A stretch of 64,000 nt of DNA from Persicaria tinctoria (Eukaryota > Streptophyta > Magnoliopsida > Caryophyllales > Polygonaceae): positions 98,238,519-98,302,518 of the forward strand of contig JBANSL010000002.1 in the NCBI GenBank assembly GCA_037127255.1, in the 5' to 3' direction. Below are positions 48,156-60,338 of this stretch, one piece after another. A program made the position numbers and the translations under genes. Positions within the stretch are counted from its first letter, which is position 1; each line of letters starts with the position of its first letter. The notes below the pieces were generated by a model. That model had not been told where the DNA came from. It ran no database searches and was given only the letters and a program-made list of their open reading frames with translations.

Positions 48156-51100
48156 CAAGTCTCGTCCCCGAGACTAAAACCAAAACAAGGTAGGGGATGA
48201 AGTTGGAAGTAGGTGAGTCCAAGGACCATTCCGTTTATCCCGTAAGTGTCTCATAAGTGCCCCTATGAGATTCTCACAGTATTGTCGTCATGATCATAAT
48301 ATCTCCGATTGGTCGTAGCGAGAATGTAATATGGGCCCTTACCACATCCTTACCCCGACTTCTCGGTCATATCATAACTCAAAAAGCACTATGACATCTT
48401 CACTAGGTCTTAGCAAGCAGTCTATAAGGGCCCCTATAAAATGCATGTATCCACTTTGTGGGACGTCATAACGCAAGCTCGGCTAGAAAATTTCAAAGGG
48501 GATCTCAGTTTGAAAGGTTTGTTTCAAAATCATTGACATCCTCAATCACGTTAAATTTCCCGAAATCCAAGTTAGTTCTTTTTAAACATCATTCAAATCC
48601 CTTAACCCGATGTTAGTCAAGCAAGTTTCAACTTCAGGAGGTGGAATCATCCACCTCTAAGGGCTAATCCCATATTTTCTCCCTAGATTCCAAGTCAAAA
48701 TCAAATTCCTTCAATTAAGTTCTAACATCCTCTCAATTCCAATTCGCGGCATCATATAACATAGCACTCGTACCATACATTCATAAACAAATCATATCCA
48801 TGTCAAGGATAGTCACATATCGTAAAAGATCTAGCATAATATCGTATATAGTAGCATTTATCATAACATATGAGGGGTTGCACATTGTATCAATCAGATA
48901 ATCACATCATACCCTTACTAACTACCAAGCATCATCACACTTAGAGGCATCAAGGACCTCCGCACACTAGCATTTCATCAAGCTCAGGGGAAGACTATGT
49001 CAGTACTAATAGCTCACTATTGGTTATGGCAATTCATCAAGGAATCAGCATTGTCTATCGAATAGAATTCGCAAAACATTCGGCCCCAAGTAAAGCATAC
49101 ACTAGATAGATCGCATCCTCAAGAGAATTTGCTTATAACTATCAACCATAACAAGACACGACCACTACGTGCTCCTTATCTCTCGCATCAAGATCAACCT
49201 CATCAGGTCCACCAACTCAAATCCGATACTATTTCTAAATACCATTGCATCCCGCTCATATACAACTCTCTAGCCTCATAACGATTCGTAATCAAGACCA
49301 GATCCCCAAAACCGACTACTAGGCATCCCAAATCATATGCTATTAAGCCATCTAAAGATCAATCTATCTCAACACCCAATCTCACGTCCTACCTTTCACT
49401 CGACCATCTAAACCATCTCATGAAGTTCCAAATCGCATAATTCCCTTAAAAGACCCTTATTCCGACAAGCCTAAAAACTCGATCGACTACAAAGACTCTC
49501 TATAAAGCATACCCTCATCCTAGAGGTCCTCTACCAGTCTCATCTTCACCTTCTAAGAGAAATCCCAAGTCCTCGACTGAACTGCTCTCTCGATCGACCT
49601 CGGTGCTCCTTAACAATCTCGCTTACTCTTCCCATATGTCTGACCATTATCTCCCAAGGAGACATCTCGAATCCTCTTGCTAACCTGATCACACTTACTG
49701 TACCACTAATACTCTCACTAGTCATCCACCTCTAAGAACCCAACTCATACTGACCATTTCACACCTGACACTCCCATCATTATCCTCGGCATCACCAACA
49801 CAAGCATCCTACCTTGCTAGAATCCACTCAACCGCTTACTCTTGACAACTTTGACGCAGAAAGCCGTCTAGTGCTAACTCATAACCACGAATCACCGAGT
49901 TCCTCATCAGCCGCGTCTATCCTCAATGACCAATCACACACTCTACCTACTTGTCCCATTCCGAATCTCACGAAACTTGAACATAAACGACTCCTCAACC
50001 GACCTATTCTAGATCCTCGTATCAGCATATCCCCAACTTCCTTATTCCAGATTTTACTAAACCTTAACCATTCAAAATCCTCAAGTCATCCTACTCTAGT
50101 TCCTCATCTCTTCATATTCCTAAAATGCCTCAGCTTCTACTTCTTATCCAAGACACCTTACAGTCCAAAGCCCTCTTTTACCGATCATCATTTCCGCAGA
50201 ATCCCTAGATCGTCATTGCCTGGGTTTCCCAAGCATCGCCCTTTCGCCAACCGTCTAAAATCCTTTATCCTTTAACGTTCCCAATACATTCCGTCCTACT
50301 AAATTCCCAATTTTCAACTGCGAATCTCTCTACCCCAACCTGAAGGACACAGTCTCACTATAAATCTCAATGACATCCTTGCCTAGCTAGCAGCCTTATC
50401 CCTAAGATTCACCTCATGTTCTCGGGTACCTCAATAGCCACAATAACCTCCACTCATAAACCCCGATTCATTCCCTATGCTAAAATCCTCCAACAACGCA
50501 TCTAGAAATCCTTCACTCATAAATCCTCCAAGCATTACCAATCTCACCTAAGCAACCCCAAATACCCATCACACGTACAACCTAATAGGAACAACCTAAT
50601 CCCCAAGATCGATGATTTCCCAAGCAACCTCATACTACTCTTTCTTAGCGACTCCTCAACCTCAGCCTTTACCAAGATCGCTCTCGATCACCGCACATAC
50701 AACTTAGTCCCAATTCTACGATTCCTTAGACATTCGTTAACCGACCCTCCTCAATGTCGCCCACGGTTCACTCCAAGACTACTTAGACACTCTCTCCCAG
50801 TATACTAACCCGTCTATCAACACATCCCTTTGAGAATCCCTCCGATCCATTCTTAGCTCCCTCATCCACCTCTAGAACTACACTAACCACCTATACTTGC
50901 ACCCACTACCTACCGACACTTCTAGCTAGGACCTCTTCCTCGAAATCTCACCATGCTAACTCCACACCTAAGACCTACCTGGAAGCTAAAATATACTCAC
51001 TGAACACTATCTTTGACAAGCCATAACTCACTCGACTCTACTCAAACTAACACATCCTTCATGCATTCCATCTCGCATAACCAATGACCAACTCGAAGAC

Positions 51101-53480
51101 CTCAATCTACCTGCGATTTCCTGATCCATCTCACCAAGGAAAACACTCGACTCATTCCCAAGAAGAATACGCCACCACATATATAACCCATAATCGATTT
51201 ACTAGCAGGTCAGTACACTTAAGCATATAGGCACATCATCACAAACACAGGTTAGTCAGGCAATCATTCACTACCAGTTCAGCTTATCAGTCATCACACC
51301 TCAATTTAGTTAGTTCCAAGCCTATCGCACGACACCGATTCCAGATCGCATAGGAGAGATCACAATTTGGACGAAGAACGTCATTCCTTGAGTCATCTAG
51401 GAGGATTACGTCTGCAACCGCCATCTTCGAAAGGCGTCCTACCTTTGGCGACGTCGATCCTAGGGTCCATGGGCCATGGGCCCACCACACTTCCATTGCT
51501 CCACCCTGGTGCCATTCGATCGCTCGTCTTCTCTTCCATGTCGACGTCCATCAAGGGGATTGCGAGGGGTTAGAAGTCACGGAGATAAGGGAGGGCAAGG
51601 GAGGACAAAACGACTTTCTTAAGAATTCAAACACAAACCAGGACTAGAGATGACGAGACTCAAGACAAGACACAGACTCGGGAGTTACAACAACCCCCTT
51701 AAGGTATTCTATAAGGTTACAGGTGCACATAGCAATCACAAAATATTTCAATCATATCATTCCACACTATCATGTACCTATTAAAGGAATAGCGTCCTAT
51801 GCATCCATAACATTTCACATAATCAACTTTACATGCACACGGGACATGCTAAAAACTTATCATCTCAGGCACTAATCATGCTTGACATATTAATATCATT
51901 TATGCACAAACTGACAATAGACATATACAGCATAAGTTATATATGACATAGCGAGCGTTATAGGATATCACATGCATGATTCATTACTCACTTAGTGTAC
52001 ACATAAGTAGGTCAAAACAATGTGGGTTCCAGGTAAGCATGTTATGAAGCACTCTAATAATCGTGTCAAGGGGTATGGTTAAGTCATTTGGGCATAACAA
52101 CCATCAAATCCAATACAACCATATACATGTAGTATGACAAGTATGACACATAGATGCATGATGGTCAATAATTAGGAGATGTATATCCGACATGATACTA
52201 CCAACACTCATTAAGACAATATATAGTCAATGAGGTTCAATTTGATTAATTTAACATGCTCGGAAATTCATTTCTCATGGCACTCATACAAAGAGGGTTG
52301 ACCACACTATCATGGACCTAATTCAAGGAGAGTAACAATGATGGGAGTTCATAGATTCGATATATATATTCGTTCATAAGTGCGATCATGCAAGTTATCA
52401 GACAAGTCATGCTGAAATATACCAACACACCATGTCATACCATCACCGACTCATCACCCTGTTTCCCTGTGGGACGCTAATATGACTCGCTCGGTATGAC
52501 ACAAGGACATTCACACTGTTCCCGAGAGGTAAGGGTAGAACTCGTGCTTAGACTCTTGCGGTAAGAAGACACGATGACCAATACAAGGATCAAAAGGGAT
52601 GAACCCATGGGGTAACTCACTTCTAACTCGAACTACTACGATCATCACCCCTACTAACATACTCAAGTAATCCTCCCATCCGACACGATTTCCAAAGATA
52701 TTTAATTGACCGACCCAAATTTCCCGTGGAATGCACCAACCTTGGGTACGAGACTCGATAGAAGCATAAATGGTGGGGCATCAAAGTACAAGACTCGAAA
52801 CAGGGAGAGCGGACGCTCCTCAACCCTTGCTAGCATGCCTAAATGTCTTGGTGGGACAATTGACGGAGTCATAATCATCAAGGGGCTTGAATAAGGGAAG
52901 GGCTATCCTGACAAGAAGGGAATTCCGACAACATAAGGACAAGGTTTCCTCCCGCTATCCCGTTTACACATTCAACACATGATCCAAGCTAAGGCACACC
53001 GATTAGTTCGCTATCCTACGCACAATAGCACTCAACACGGAAACAATTAGCAAGATTAATATGATCCTCTTCGAGGAGGATCGCCCTCGAGCCCAATTGG
53101 ATATAACGCACACAATCACAGAGACGATCTATGCCGTCCTTCGAGGGACGGCCGACCGGAGGGGCAAATACCTCCGATCTCCTAACCCATGCCACCCCAA
53201 CCTTAGGGTTCCTTAGAGTCTTCAAGTCCACCTGTAAAAGAACAACCTATATTTTGCCTACCCGTTCCCAACTACATCCAATAGGGATGGTCTATCGCCT
53301 TTACTACCCATTCGTTTCCCTTAGTTGGTTCCAATCTATTTCTTAGTCCAAGTTCATATTTATTCCGATTGAGTTATCCATATTAAATTCATTTTGCCCT
53401 TTCCAAAACATTTTGAAAAACCATCTGAAAACATCGGCCATTTTCAAAACCACTTCAACCTATCATACTCGGTTTGCACA
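48156..53480. other. LARD interior, non-coding
   Basis: 5.3 kb without retroelement domains on either strand. The longest frame on plus (49814-50275, 153 codons, Ser/Pro/Leu-rich) is antisense to the element and shows no family pattern. On minus a 52-codon frame near 51540 (MDVDMEEKTSDRMAPGWSNG) sits where gag would begin downstream of the PBS, but it has no recognisable domain. Presumably the region serves packaging and dimerisation in trans. Confidence 0.6.
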
Positions 53481-53502
53481 ACCTCGGCTCTGATACCATC
53501 TT
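53481..53502 (-). other. Primer binding site, initiator tRNA-Met type
   Basis: Minus reads tggtatcagagccgagg from 53498, four bases after the end of the 5' LTR. TGGTATCAGAGC is complementary to the 3' end of initiator tRNA-Met and is the commonest plant LTR-element PBS. This fixes the element's orientation. Confidence 0.92.
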
Positions 53503-56500
53503 TGTAACGGCCCGGGATTATGATTCCCGAGTTACGTTTCGAGGGATGAAACCCCTCGTTAGGATCTTGCGCCCCGAGTACAGGTTGAAGATTTGAAATT
53601 CTACTCTAACGTTTCAAGTGGGATTTCATACCCAAAATTCGAAGGGATCGTTGGAATCCCCGGGGAAGTCCCCTGTACCTGTCATAAGTCTAAGCGTGGA
53701 AAACCAAAGGTCACACAATAGCGGGAGTAAAGCATAATACAAAGGGGTGCCACGGCGGAGCCGGGTCAAAACGGAGTCAAAAGTATAAATCCAAAACAAT
53801 ATAATCAGAGTCTGGTGAAGTCTATAACTCCAGCGCTCACTCTCCGCCGACAAAATGACTCGCGCAATAAGCAAACAGCACCGATAGGATGAACATAAAT
53901 AATTCCTAAAAAAATTGATTTGGGGCGGGATCAGATCGATGCCCACTTAACTCTGCATCCCAACCATAAGCACACATATACGCTATACCTAATAAAGATG
54001 CTCTAATGCAGTACGAAATTCAAACACACTAGCATGCTCCTAGTTCATAATAATGTGCAGAATACTGTAAAGGGCCCAAGACAATGCCAAGTGGCATATC
54101 CCTCTCCTACCTCCACCCCTTCCGACAGGCGGAGACTGGCCAGCTCGTGAATGCATTCATTCATAATAGGGCGGCACGCATGCCTAACCCGCTCCACAAT
54201 AAAGCCCGCAGGCATATCATAATATAAGGAAGTACTCGATTGACTCAGGGTACCCGATGAGGCTGGGCTACCCTATGACCCTAGCAAAGACTCTAGGACT
54301 ATCACAGATACGGCCGTTCTGTTTACAAACACATAGAGAAATCGAATGCTCAACGATCAATGCAACCTAGCATGGTACTACATGGCATGCTGAACATGAA
54401 TGCAACACCTAGTATATCATGCACTTAAAGCAGGGAATAGCTCTATTCAATCTGAGTAAGCTCCGAAGAGACTTACCTGGCGGTGCAGAACAGCAAGGCA
54501 AGCATTACGATAGATTCAAGATCACCTAGATACATATAGGAACATATATATAAGTCTACATCTAATCATCCAAGCACTCAAGCATATCATTCAACGAGAA
54601 TAGCAATCATATCGCAATCATCGTTCCGTCAAGTCCAACCATTCATCATACCACCACATTCCACAAAATCATATCATTCTCATTATTCCATCCCGTCACA
54701 TTCATGTATTCGCTACAATTTATCCGTAACAATAATCCGCACATCACATATATCAAGTTCATCATATCTCGAAAGCATCAATTAACGATACACAATTCTA
54801 ACATTTCATGATGCCTTTATTCAATCAATCATGCCATTAGTACACACCAATCACGATATTAGTCAAACATTCACATCAATCATGCTAGTTAGTCACCAAT
54901 CACATAATTCCCGAGTTAGTCCCAAAACTGCTTTAAAATCCGAATCAACTAGTTAGAAATTCCGACCTTGGAAAGTGCTCATCAAATTCCTTTTTCAATT
55001 TAAACCCGACAATATCCTTTTAAACCTCCAAATCACATAATATTATATTTCAAATTACCCTAATATCATATTTAAGTCTCAATAATAATATTTTATATTC
55101 TAAATCTCCATTAATATTATATTCTTAATCTCAACAAAAGTATTATACAAAGGCAAGTCTTAAGATTTTGAAATATATAAACAGATATATTTTCCATTTG
55201 CCAAAATTAGGTCCAAGAAGTAAATAGGCCAAACCAAAATCTGATTTTGTAAACCCCACATCCAAACCGGTTTTTATTTTAATTAAAGCTGAACCGAACC
55301 CAAATTAAAAGAAAAACAAACTCAGCCCGAATCACTCTGTTCATCATCCCCTCAAAGTCAGTCCTTGACTCGAAATCTGGAAGAAGGAAGAGGGAGGGGT
55401 GGAGCTGCCGGCGACGACACCTAACTCCGACCACCCTTCCGACCTCTTGGACACGAAACCGGACAAAGAAAGGAAGGAGAGAGAGATGTTCTCACCGAGC
55501 TTCTCGAACTCGCCGGAAAAGGATGTCGGGGTCGATTGGGCTTCACCGGAGATGAAACCGCGTTGTTCTTGGCCTAGGATGATAATAGGAGGTCAAAAGG
55601 GCGGATTTTTATGGCTGTTTCGAGCTAAAGGAGGGCGGGAGGAGTCTTACCGAGCCTAGACACGAAACGCGGAGGAAGAAGAGCAGGGGGAGAATGTTCG
55701 GCGGCCCCGGGCGCTCCTGGGTGATTCCTTAGGCTCGTAGACGTCGAGGAAGATCACGGAATTGCTGCTGCTTCTGGTTGTGGAAGGAGGAGGTGGAATG
55801 AAGTGCTCGCGGTGGCTGATTTTGGCTTCGCAAAACAGGGCTCGGAGCCCTCGACAAAACAGGGAAGGTGGGGAAAGGAAGGCTGACTGTGGCGGTGCGG
55901 TGGTGGAGTGGTGGCGACAAGCTTAAGAGCTGGGGAGAGGGAGCAGTGGTCTTTGAAAAGAAAGAAGGGAATGAAAATGAAGATGTGGGGATAATATTGG
56001 GGTGCAGTACTGCAGTGTGAGGAGATTCTTTTTTTTTTTTTTGTTTCCAATTTGAATTAAACACAAAAATGGTCAAACTTGTACAGGCGTGGCATGCAGG
56101 CTAAGTTTGGGCTAGGTTCCTTTCTTTTGAGTTTTGACTCTTTGCCATAGGGAGGTAGGTGTGAGGAAAGTGTTTAACTAGGAGTAGAAATGGATAGCTG
56201 GGTTCCTGTCGATTTCAGAAGGAGGGAGGGGTAAGGTGAAGACAAAATGAGAGGGAAAAGCAAAGATCCCAAATGGTACCAAAATGAAATCCCGTTATCT
56301 CGATCCTATTCCGATCCGATCAAAATAATTTTTAATATTTTTTTCAATCCGAATTAAATAATGAAATCCGAACATTATTTTTCAATTCTCGGCATATGAA
56401 AGCGGAATAAAATCTATTTTGCAAAATTTTTAAAATTTGGTTGGAATCCGCTTTAAGAGTCTAAAAATCCGATTTAACGAGTTTTTCTTTTAAATTCATT

Positions 56501-56554
56501 TTAATTTTTCCTTTTCAGAAGAATTAGGATTTTAAAAAAATGTTAGCCTTTACA
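53503..56554 (-). repeat. 5' LTR (3052 bp) of the LARD
   Basis: Near-identical partner of 45086-48138. It adjoins the PBS on its left, so transcription would run right to left. Both LTRs carry the same short frames (53626-53946 minus, 55399-55659 plus), which reflect duplication and not independent genes. Confidence 0.95.
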
Positions 56555-56568
56555 CCCCTAATATTTTC

Positions 56569-57365
56569 TATCTCACAAATCGCATGTTCTCCAAACTTTT
56601 GTCCAATTCCGCACAATTGTCAGAAATCAATTTCAATGTGTGATAAAAAAAACTTCAAACCGATAAAGGTGGCGAATTTTGCAATGTCTCATCCCTTCTA
56701 CATTCTTTTGGGATTACTCATCCTGTCACTTACCCTTACACACAAGAACAAAACGGTGCAGTTGAAAGATGAAAAAGAACTATCGTAGAAAAGGGCTAAC
56801 CCTCTTAGCTCAATCTTCCCTTCTCAAATTTTTTTGGAACATGCTTTCAAAACCACAACTTACCTCCACAATCTTATCCCGAATCCTAAATTTCACCTCC
56901 TCGTACCAAAACCTCTACAATAAAGAACCTGATTTCGGATTCTTAAAAACTTTCGGTTGCCTTTGCTTCCCCTTCCTCCGGCCATACAATTCAACCAAAA
57001 TGGATTTCCGTAATTTACTTTGCACTTTCATCGAGTATAATTCCACTCACAAAGGCTACATTTGCTTTCACAAAGAAACTTCTCGCATTTATATAATTCA
57101 TTATATTGTATTTAATGAAGACCTATTTCCCTATGCAATGTCCACTCTCACTTGCTCGTGCCCTCCACCATCGTCGCCCCTATACATACCACATCCACCC
57201 TCCTTGACCTTGCAACCCCCCGGATGCGATCTCGAGTTCCCCACCCACATTGTCATCACCTACAAGCAGCCCTTCCACACAGTTGTCCCCTCCGCATGAC
57301 CCTCCCAATCCATCACTTAGATACCAACACCGTACAATCAGGCACGGAACCAGGATTGAAAATCC
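56569..57365 (+). pseudogene. Ty1/copia integrase remnant, 3' part
   Basis: Continues the 43836 frame: SHKSHVLQTFVQFRTIVRNQ, then GLTLLAQSSLLKFFWNM, STILSRILNFTSSYQNLYNK, EPDFGFLKTFGCLCFPFLRP and KGYICFHKETSRIYI. This is the C-terminal integrase and linker region of copia polyproteins, with the GFLKTFGC and GY motifs. Deletions remove the middle of the core (the TDNGGEF segment is absent) and frameshifts occur near 56650 and 56770. It ends where an inverted gag fragment begins. RT is missing. Confidence 0.85.
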
Positions 57366-57544
57366 ATGAGGATTCATGTCCTGAGGTGGAGTAGGTAAAG
57401 TTGCGAAGCAGCCTAACGAGCAAGATCTCGTGCCATCTTATTCTCTTCTTGAAGGAGAAGGCCAACGAGGTTATCAACGGTGACATCAACCGAGTGCATC
57501 ATGAAGGAGGTGATGACGGAGCTATAAGAGAAGCCCAAGTCATG
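57366..57544 (-). repeat. Inverted copia gag fragment
   Basis: The complement matches 42718-42955 (gag: tcttatagctccgtcatcac, gttgatgtcaccgttgataa) with an internal deletion of about 50 bp. It joins RPS3 promoter sequence at 57545 through a catgaag/catggag microhomology. It belongs to the right arm of the inverted duplication. Confidence 0.85.
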
Positions 57545-58470
57545 AAGTGTGCTTTATAACTTGTGCGTCAAGAGGACCAAATACTGCAATCTAGGGTTTC
57601 AAGCTTTCACCCTCACTCTCAAGACGGGAAACCCTACCATCTCTCTCCATTCCCTCCGCCTCTCCCCATTGCATTCCTGATTCCCTTCAGCCTTTAATCA
57701 TGGCGACTCAGATGAGCAAGAAGAGAAAGATCCATTCTTTTTTCTTCAACATGTTCTATTAATTGCACCTCGTATCTTATCTTCGAATTGTTATCGGATT
57801 TCTAACGTGGAAATGACCGATAGTTTCTGTTGATCCTTGATTTTTATTTTGTGTTTCTGTTGGATGTAGAGTTGCTAGTTTGGTCTATCGAAAGTTTCTG
57901 ATTGTGTTCTTCCCGACAATATTTTTTTTTTCTTTCCATAGCCGTCATTTTGTGATTCACAGTGTTGTTGATTTAAGAATACCAGTTTATCTCCAACTAG
58001 ATGCGAGTAAATAAGAATTTTTTTGTCGTTTTACATTGATTTTGGGGTGATGTTTGTTTTCGGCGAACAGTTTGTGGCCGATGGAGTTTTCTTTGCCGAG
58101 CTCACTGAGGTGCTGACCAGGGAGCTCGCCGAAGATGGTTATTCCGGTGTTGAAGTCTGTGTTACCCCCATGCGCATTGAAATCATAATCTGTGCTACCC
58201 GTACTCAGAATGTCCTTGGTATCTTTCCTTCCCTTTCCCCATATAGGTTCAGTGTGATGAATTTATTTTCCCGTTTTTTTGGTTGCGTTGATTTTAATGT
58301 GAACGCTGATTTGTCATATGACTGTGGTTTTTAAAACTTAACATATTGGAGCATACGAGTTTACCAGATTTAGAATTTGTTATTAAAATGCAGATTATGG
58401 TAAATGTTTGAATTATGGATTTATATAAAGTTTTGGAATATGATCACCAGGAAGTGTGTTTTAAAAAGCG
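57545..58470 (+). repeat. Right arm of inverted duplication (RPS3 5' region)
   Basis: Inverted copy of 40945-41760, keeping the full intron 1. It stops matching after ggaatatgatcaccaggaag at about 58457, where a T-rich tract begins. Confidence 0.9.
57700..58218 (+). pseudogene. RPS3: Truncated RPS3 copy, exons 1 and 2 only, with broken donor
   Basis: Exon 1 57700-57729 reads MATQMSKKRK, but the following donor is AAAG/ATCC where the minus copy has AAAG/GTCC, so the GT is lost. Intron 1 is complete and ends with an intact GCGAACAG acceptor. Exon 2 58071-58218: [38 protein letters not shown] and [11 protein letters not shown]. Two Arg-to-Cys changes hit conserved positions. Exons 3-5 are missing. 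About 155 bp of promoter and leader are preserved. It cannot encode S3. Confidence 0.88.
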
Positions 58471-58676
58471 GTGTAGCAAAGTTTTTTTTTTTTTTTGTGA
58501 TTTTCAAAAAAACAACTTTACAAAACAAAATAAAATTTGTCATGTTAAACAAGAATATCCGCAAAATTTAATTTTTTTATATATATCTAAAATTTTATCA
58601 AAATTAATATTTAGTACGCCAGCCCTTAAATCATCAGCCTTTTCTTGAATGGTTTCATCATCCTCTTTACGAGGTA
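58471..58676. other. AT-rich gap
   Basis: T-rich run at 58482-58496 and AT-rich sequence; nothing recognised. Confidence 0.5.
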
Positions 58677-58715
58677 CTAGTCTTATTACCCGCGTGAATC
58701 ATGCGGCGTGATACG
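58677..58715 (-). mobile_element. Candidate Helitron 3' terminus
   Basis: On minus: an imperfect GC hairpin (ccgcgtatca..tgattcacgcgg), then gtaataaga, then CTAG ending at 58677 and followed by T. This is the same architecture as the end at 22891. The element would extend to the right, beyond the MITE/mariner insertions. Its 5' TC end was not found and may lie outside the window. Confidence 0.35.
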
Positions 58716-59451
58716 CGGTATTTTAATAAATATTATTTTATTAAATTATGAAGATGAAAATTAACTTGATTGAAAACTTTCTAGGAAATCAATATACAAC
58801 CCATTAAAATATCTTAATTAAATAAATAACATTATTAACAAATTTAAAGATGAAAATAAACAGCATTTTGTTGCAACTAATGAAATTGTATAAAACTTAA
58901 TTAAAAAAATCTATCTTATTATATTAGTACTCCCTCCGTTCGGCAAAACTTGTCGTTTACTATTCATGCACGCTTTTTTAAAACGATCAAAACTATATAA
59001 AATATTCATTTTTTTATAATTTTTTTTTAACAAGTTTGTACTTATTAATATTAACTACGAAGTTGTTAAAAAAATTATTAAAAAAATTAGATATTTTATA
59101 CTCCCTCCGTCTCGTAATTTAGGTCGTTTTAGCCCTTAATCTTTGTCTCAAAATTCATGTCGTTATAGCTTAGTTGAAAAAAGGTTATTAAGGAAGTACT
59201 TGAGAGTGTTCCCTGTCAAGCTTCAGCAAACTCTTCAGATTCCCCTTAAAACTCTTTATATTCTTCTCCCCTTTAAATAGCTTCAACCGGTGCTTTTTGC
59301 TTTGTAACCAAAGGTATTCTACTTGTTGATCTCTTAATCATCAAATCTGATCTCTACTTCGTAATCCAAAGGTATCCCTTTTAATGGCATTTTTTTTAGA
59401 TTGAACAATTTGGTTGATTATTTTCATGTATCATTTCAATTTGTTTTGAAG

Positions 59452-59745
59452 ATGGACAGCGTTGATGCAAGGCTTCCTGCGGATTTGAAAATCAAAGAGG
59501 AGATGGGATTCGACGCAAAATGTGGACCACCATTGAAGGCACCCCCAGAAGAGAACCCGGTTGATGCAGACTTACATGCTAAAGGAGATGAAGAGATCCA
59601 TGCCAATTGGAAACGTATGGTGGACAGAGGCTTTGATTTGAACAAGTCTATAGTTGGAGAGATAAGTGTCGAGCCAAACAAAGAGCTTCATGAAGTGAAA
59701 TTGATTATGTTGAATCTTATTCTACCAAACTACAATTGGGTCTGA
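59452..59745 (+). CDS. Unknown 97-residue frame inside the mariner element
   Basis: ATG at 59452 follows a TTTTGAAG acceptor-like site, and a CAAAGGTATCC donor-like site lies about 75 bp upstream, suggesting a 5'-leader intron. The protein (MDSVDARLPADLKIKEEMGF, then EENPVDADLHAKGDEEIHAN, then WKRMVDRGFDLNKSIVGEIS) is charged, without membrane segments. It runs opposite to the transposase. Plant mariner elements usually encode transposase only, so this may be a captured gene piece. Not identified. Confidence 0.35.
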   Translation: MDSVDARLPADLKIKEEMGFDAKCGPPLKAPPEENPVDADLHAKGDEEIHANWKRMVDRGFDLNKSIVGEISVEPNKELHEVKLIMLNLILPNYNWV

Positions 59746-60338
59746 CGGTGGATTACAAGTTCTCCCCAACCATGTTTCCCAACATTTGGTTTTGATGATT
59801 TAAAGAAGTGGCATAAAAGAGCTCATTGCACTGCCTTTTGTTTTAGGGATTTAGAAATGTGAACTTTGTTTGTTTCATTATTACTAGTGGGGAAGTAGAA
59901 TTATTGTAATTGCAAGTGAAAGGATATGTCTTGTATTCTTCGTATTTTGAATCTAAGTAGAATTATCGATCAAGCGTTGTTGGCTTCGACCACTTCATGT
60001 TTCCCTACCAATGCTATCAACTGATTGTACTGATTTTTAGTCAAGAGAAGAACATTTCCTGTTCCATTGTCAATCTCTTAATGTTCATTATTCTCTATGC
60101 TTATCGAGAACGCATTACTCCTTTGCTATTCAAGAATTCTAGTCGTTTAAGGCGACGAATGAGCCCAACTTCTACTTGTACGTACTAAGATCTCAAATCG
60201 AGATGGCCACACGTGTTCGTGAAGACGTGGAACTTCCTAATGCCTTTCAAGTTTAAGATTTGTGGATAAAAAGAGGCTTTTCTAATTGTATGCAATGCTA
60301 CCTCTGCTACTTTTTTAAGCAAAAACCATGTGATTCCA
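59746..60338. other. Non-coding left part of the mariner element
   Basis: No gene recognised. Confidence 0.5.

Larger units (their letters stand above)
45081..56559 (-). mobile_element. Complete non-autonomous LTR retrotransposon (LARD), 11.5 kb
   Basis: LTRs at 45086-48138 and 53503-56554 are flanked by the 5-bp duplication cccct (45081-45085 and 56555-56559). PBS and PPT place the sense strand on minus. The 5364-bp interior has no gag, protease, RT, RNase H or integrase signature in any frame. Long LTRs with a large non-coding interior define a LARD. LTR ends (TGTAAAGGC...CCGTTACA), LTR length and an iMet primer site resemble Tekay/Del-type Ty3/gypsy elements, which I infer as the mobilising partner. 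Insertion is recent: LTRs differ, as far as I can see, only by one T in a poly(T) run. Confidence 0.93.
43829..56568. mobile_element. hAT-like non-autonomous element, split by an LTR element
   Basis: Perfect 13-bp terminal inverted repeats taggggtgggcac (43837-43849) and gtgcccacccct+a (45073-45085 plus 56560, rejoined after removing the LTR insertion) are flanked by the 8-bp duplication atattttc (43829-43836 and 56561-56568). Removing it restores copia integrase frame (IYFL-SHKSHVLQTFVQF). Subterminal zones are packed with cccgtcccg/gggacggga units (43857-43985 and 44936-45072), as expected for transposase binding. The middle is AAT/ATT microsatellite. Own length is about 1.25 kb with no transposase. 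The 8-bp duplication and TIR type point to hAT. Confidence 0.88.

Noticed and set aside
49814..50275. 153-codon plus frame in the LARD interior
   Set aside because: Antisense to the element, Ser/Pro/Leu-rich with no family motif; probably stop-poor by composition.
48139..53502. Autonomous Ty3/gypsy gag-pol
   Set aside because: No RT (YxDD-like), integrase or protease motif on either strand of the interior.
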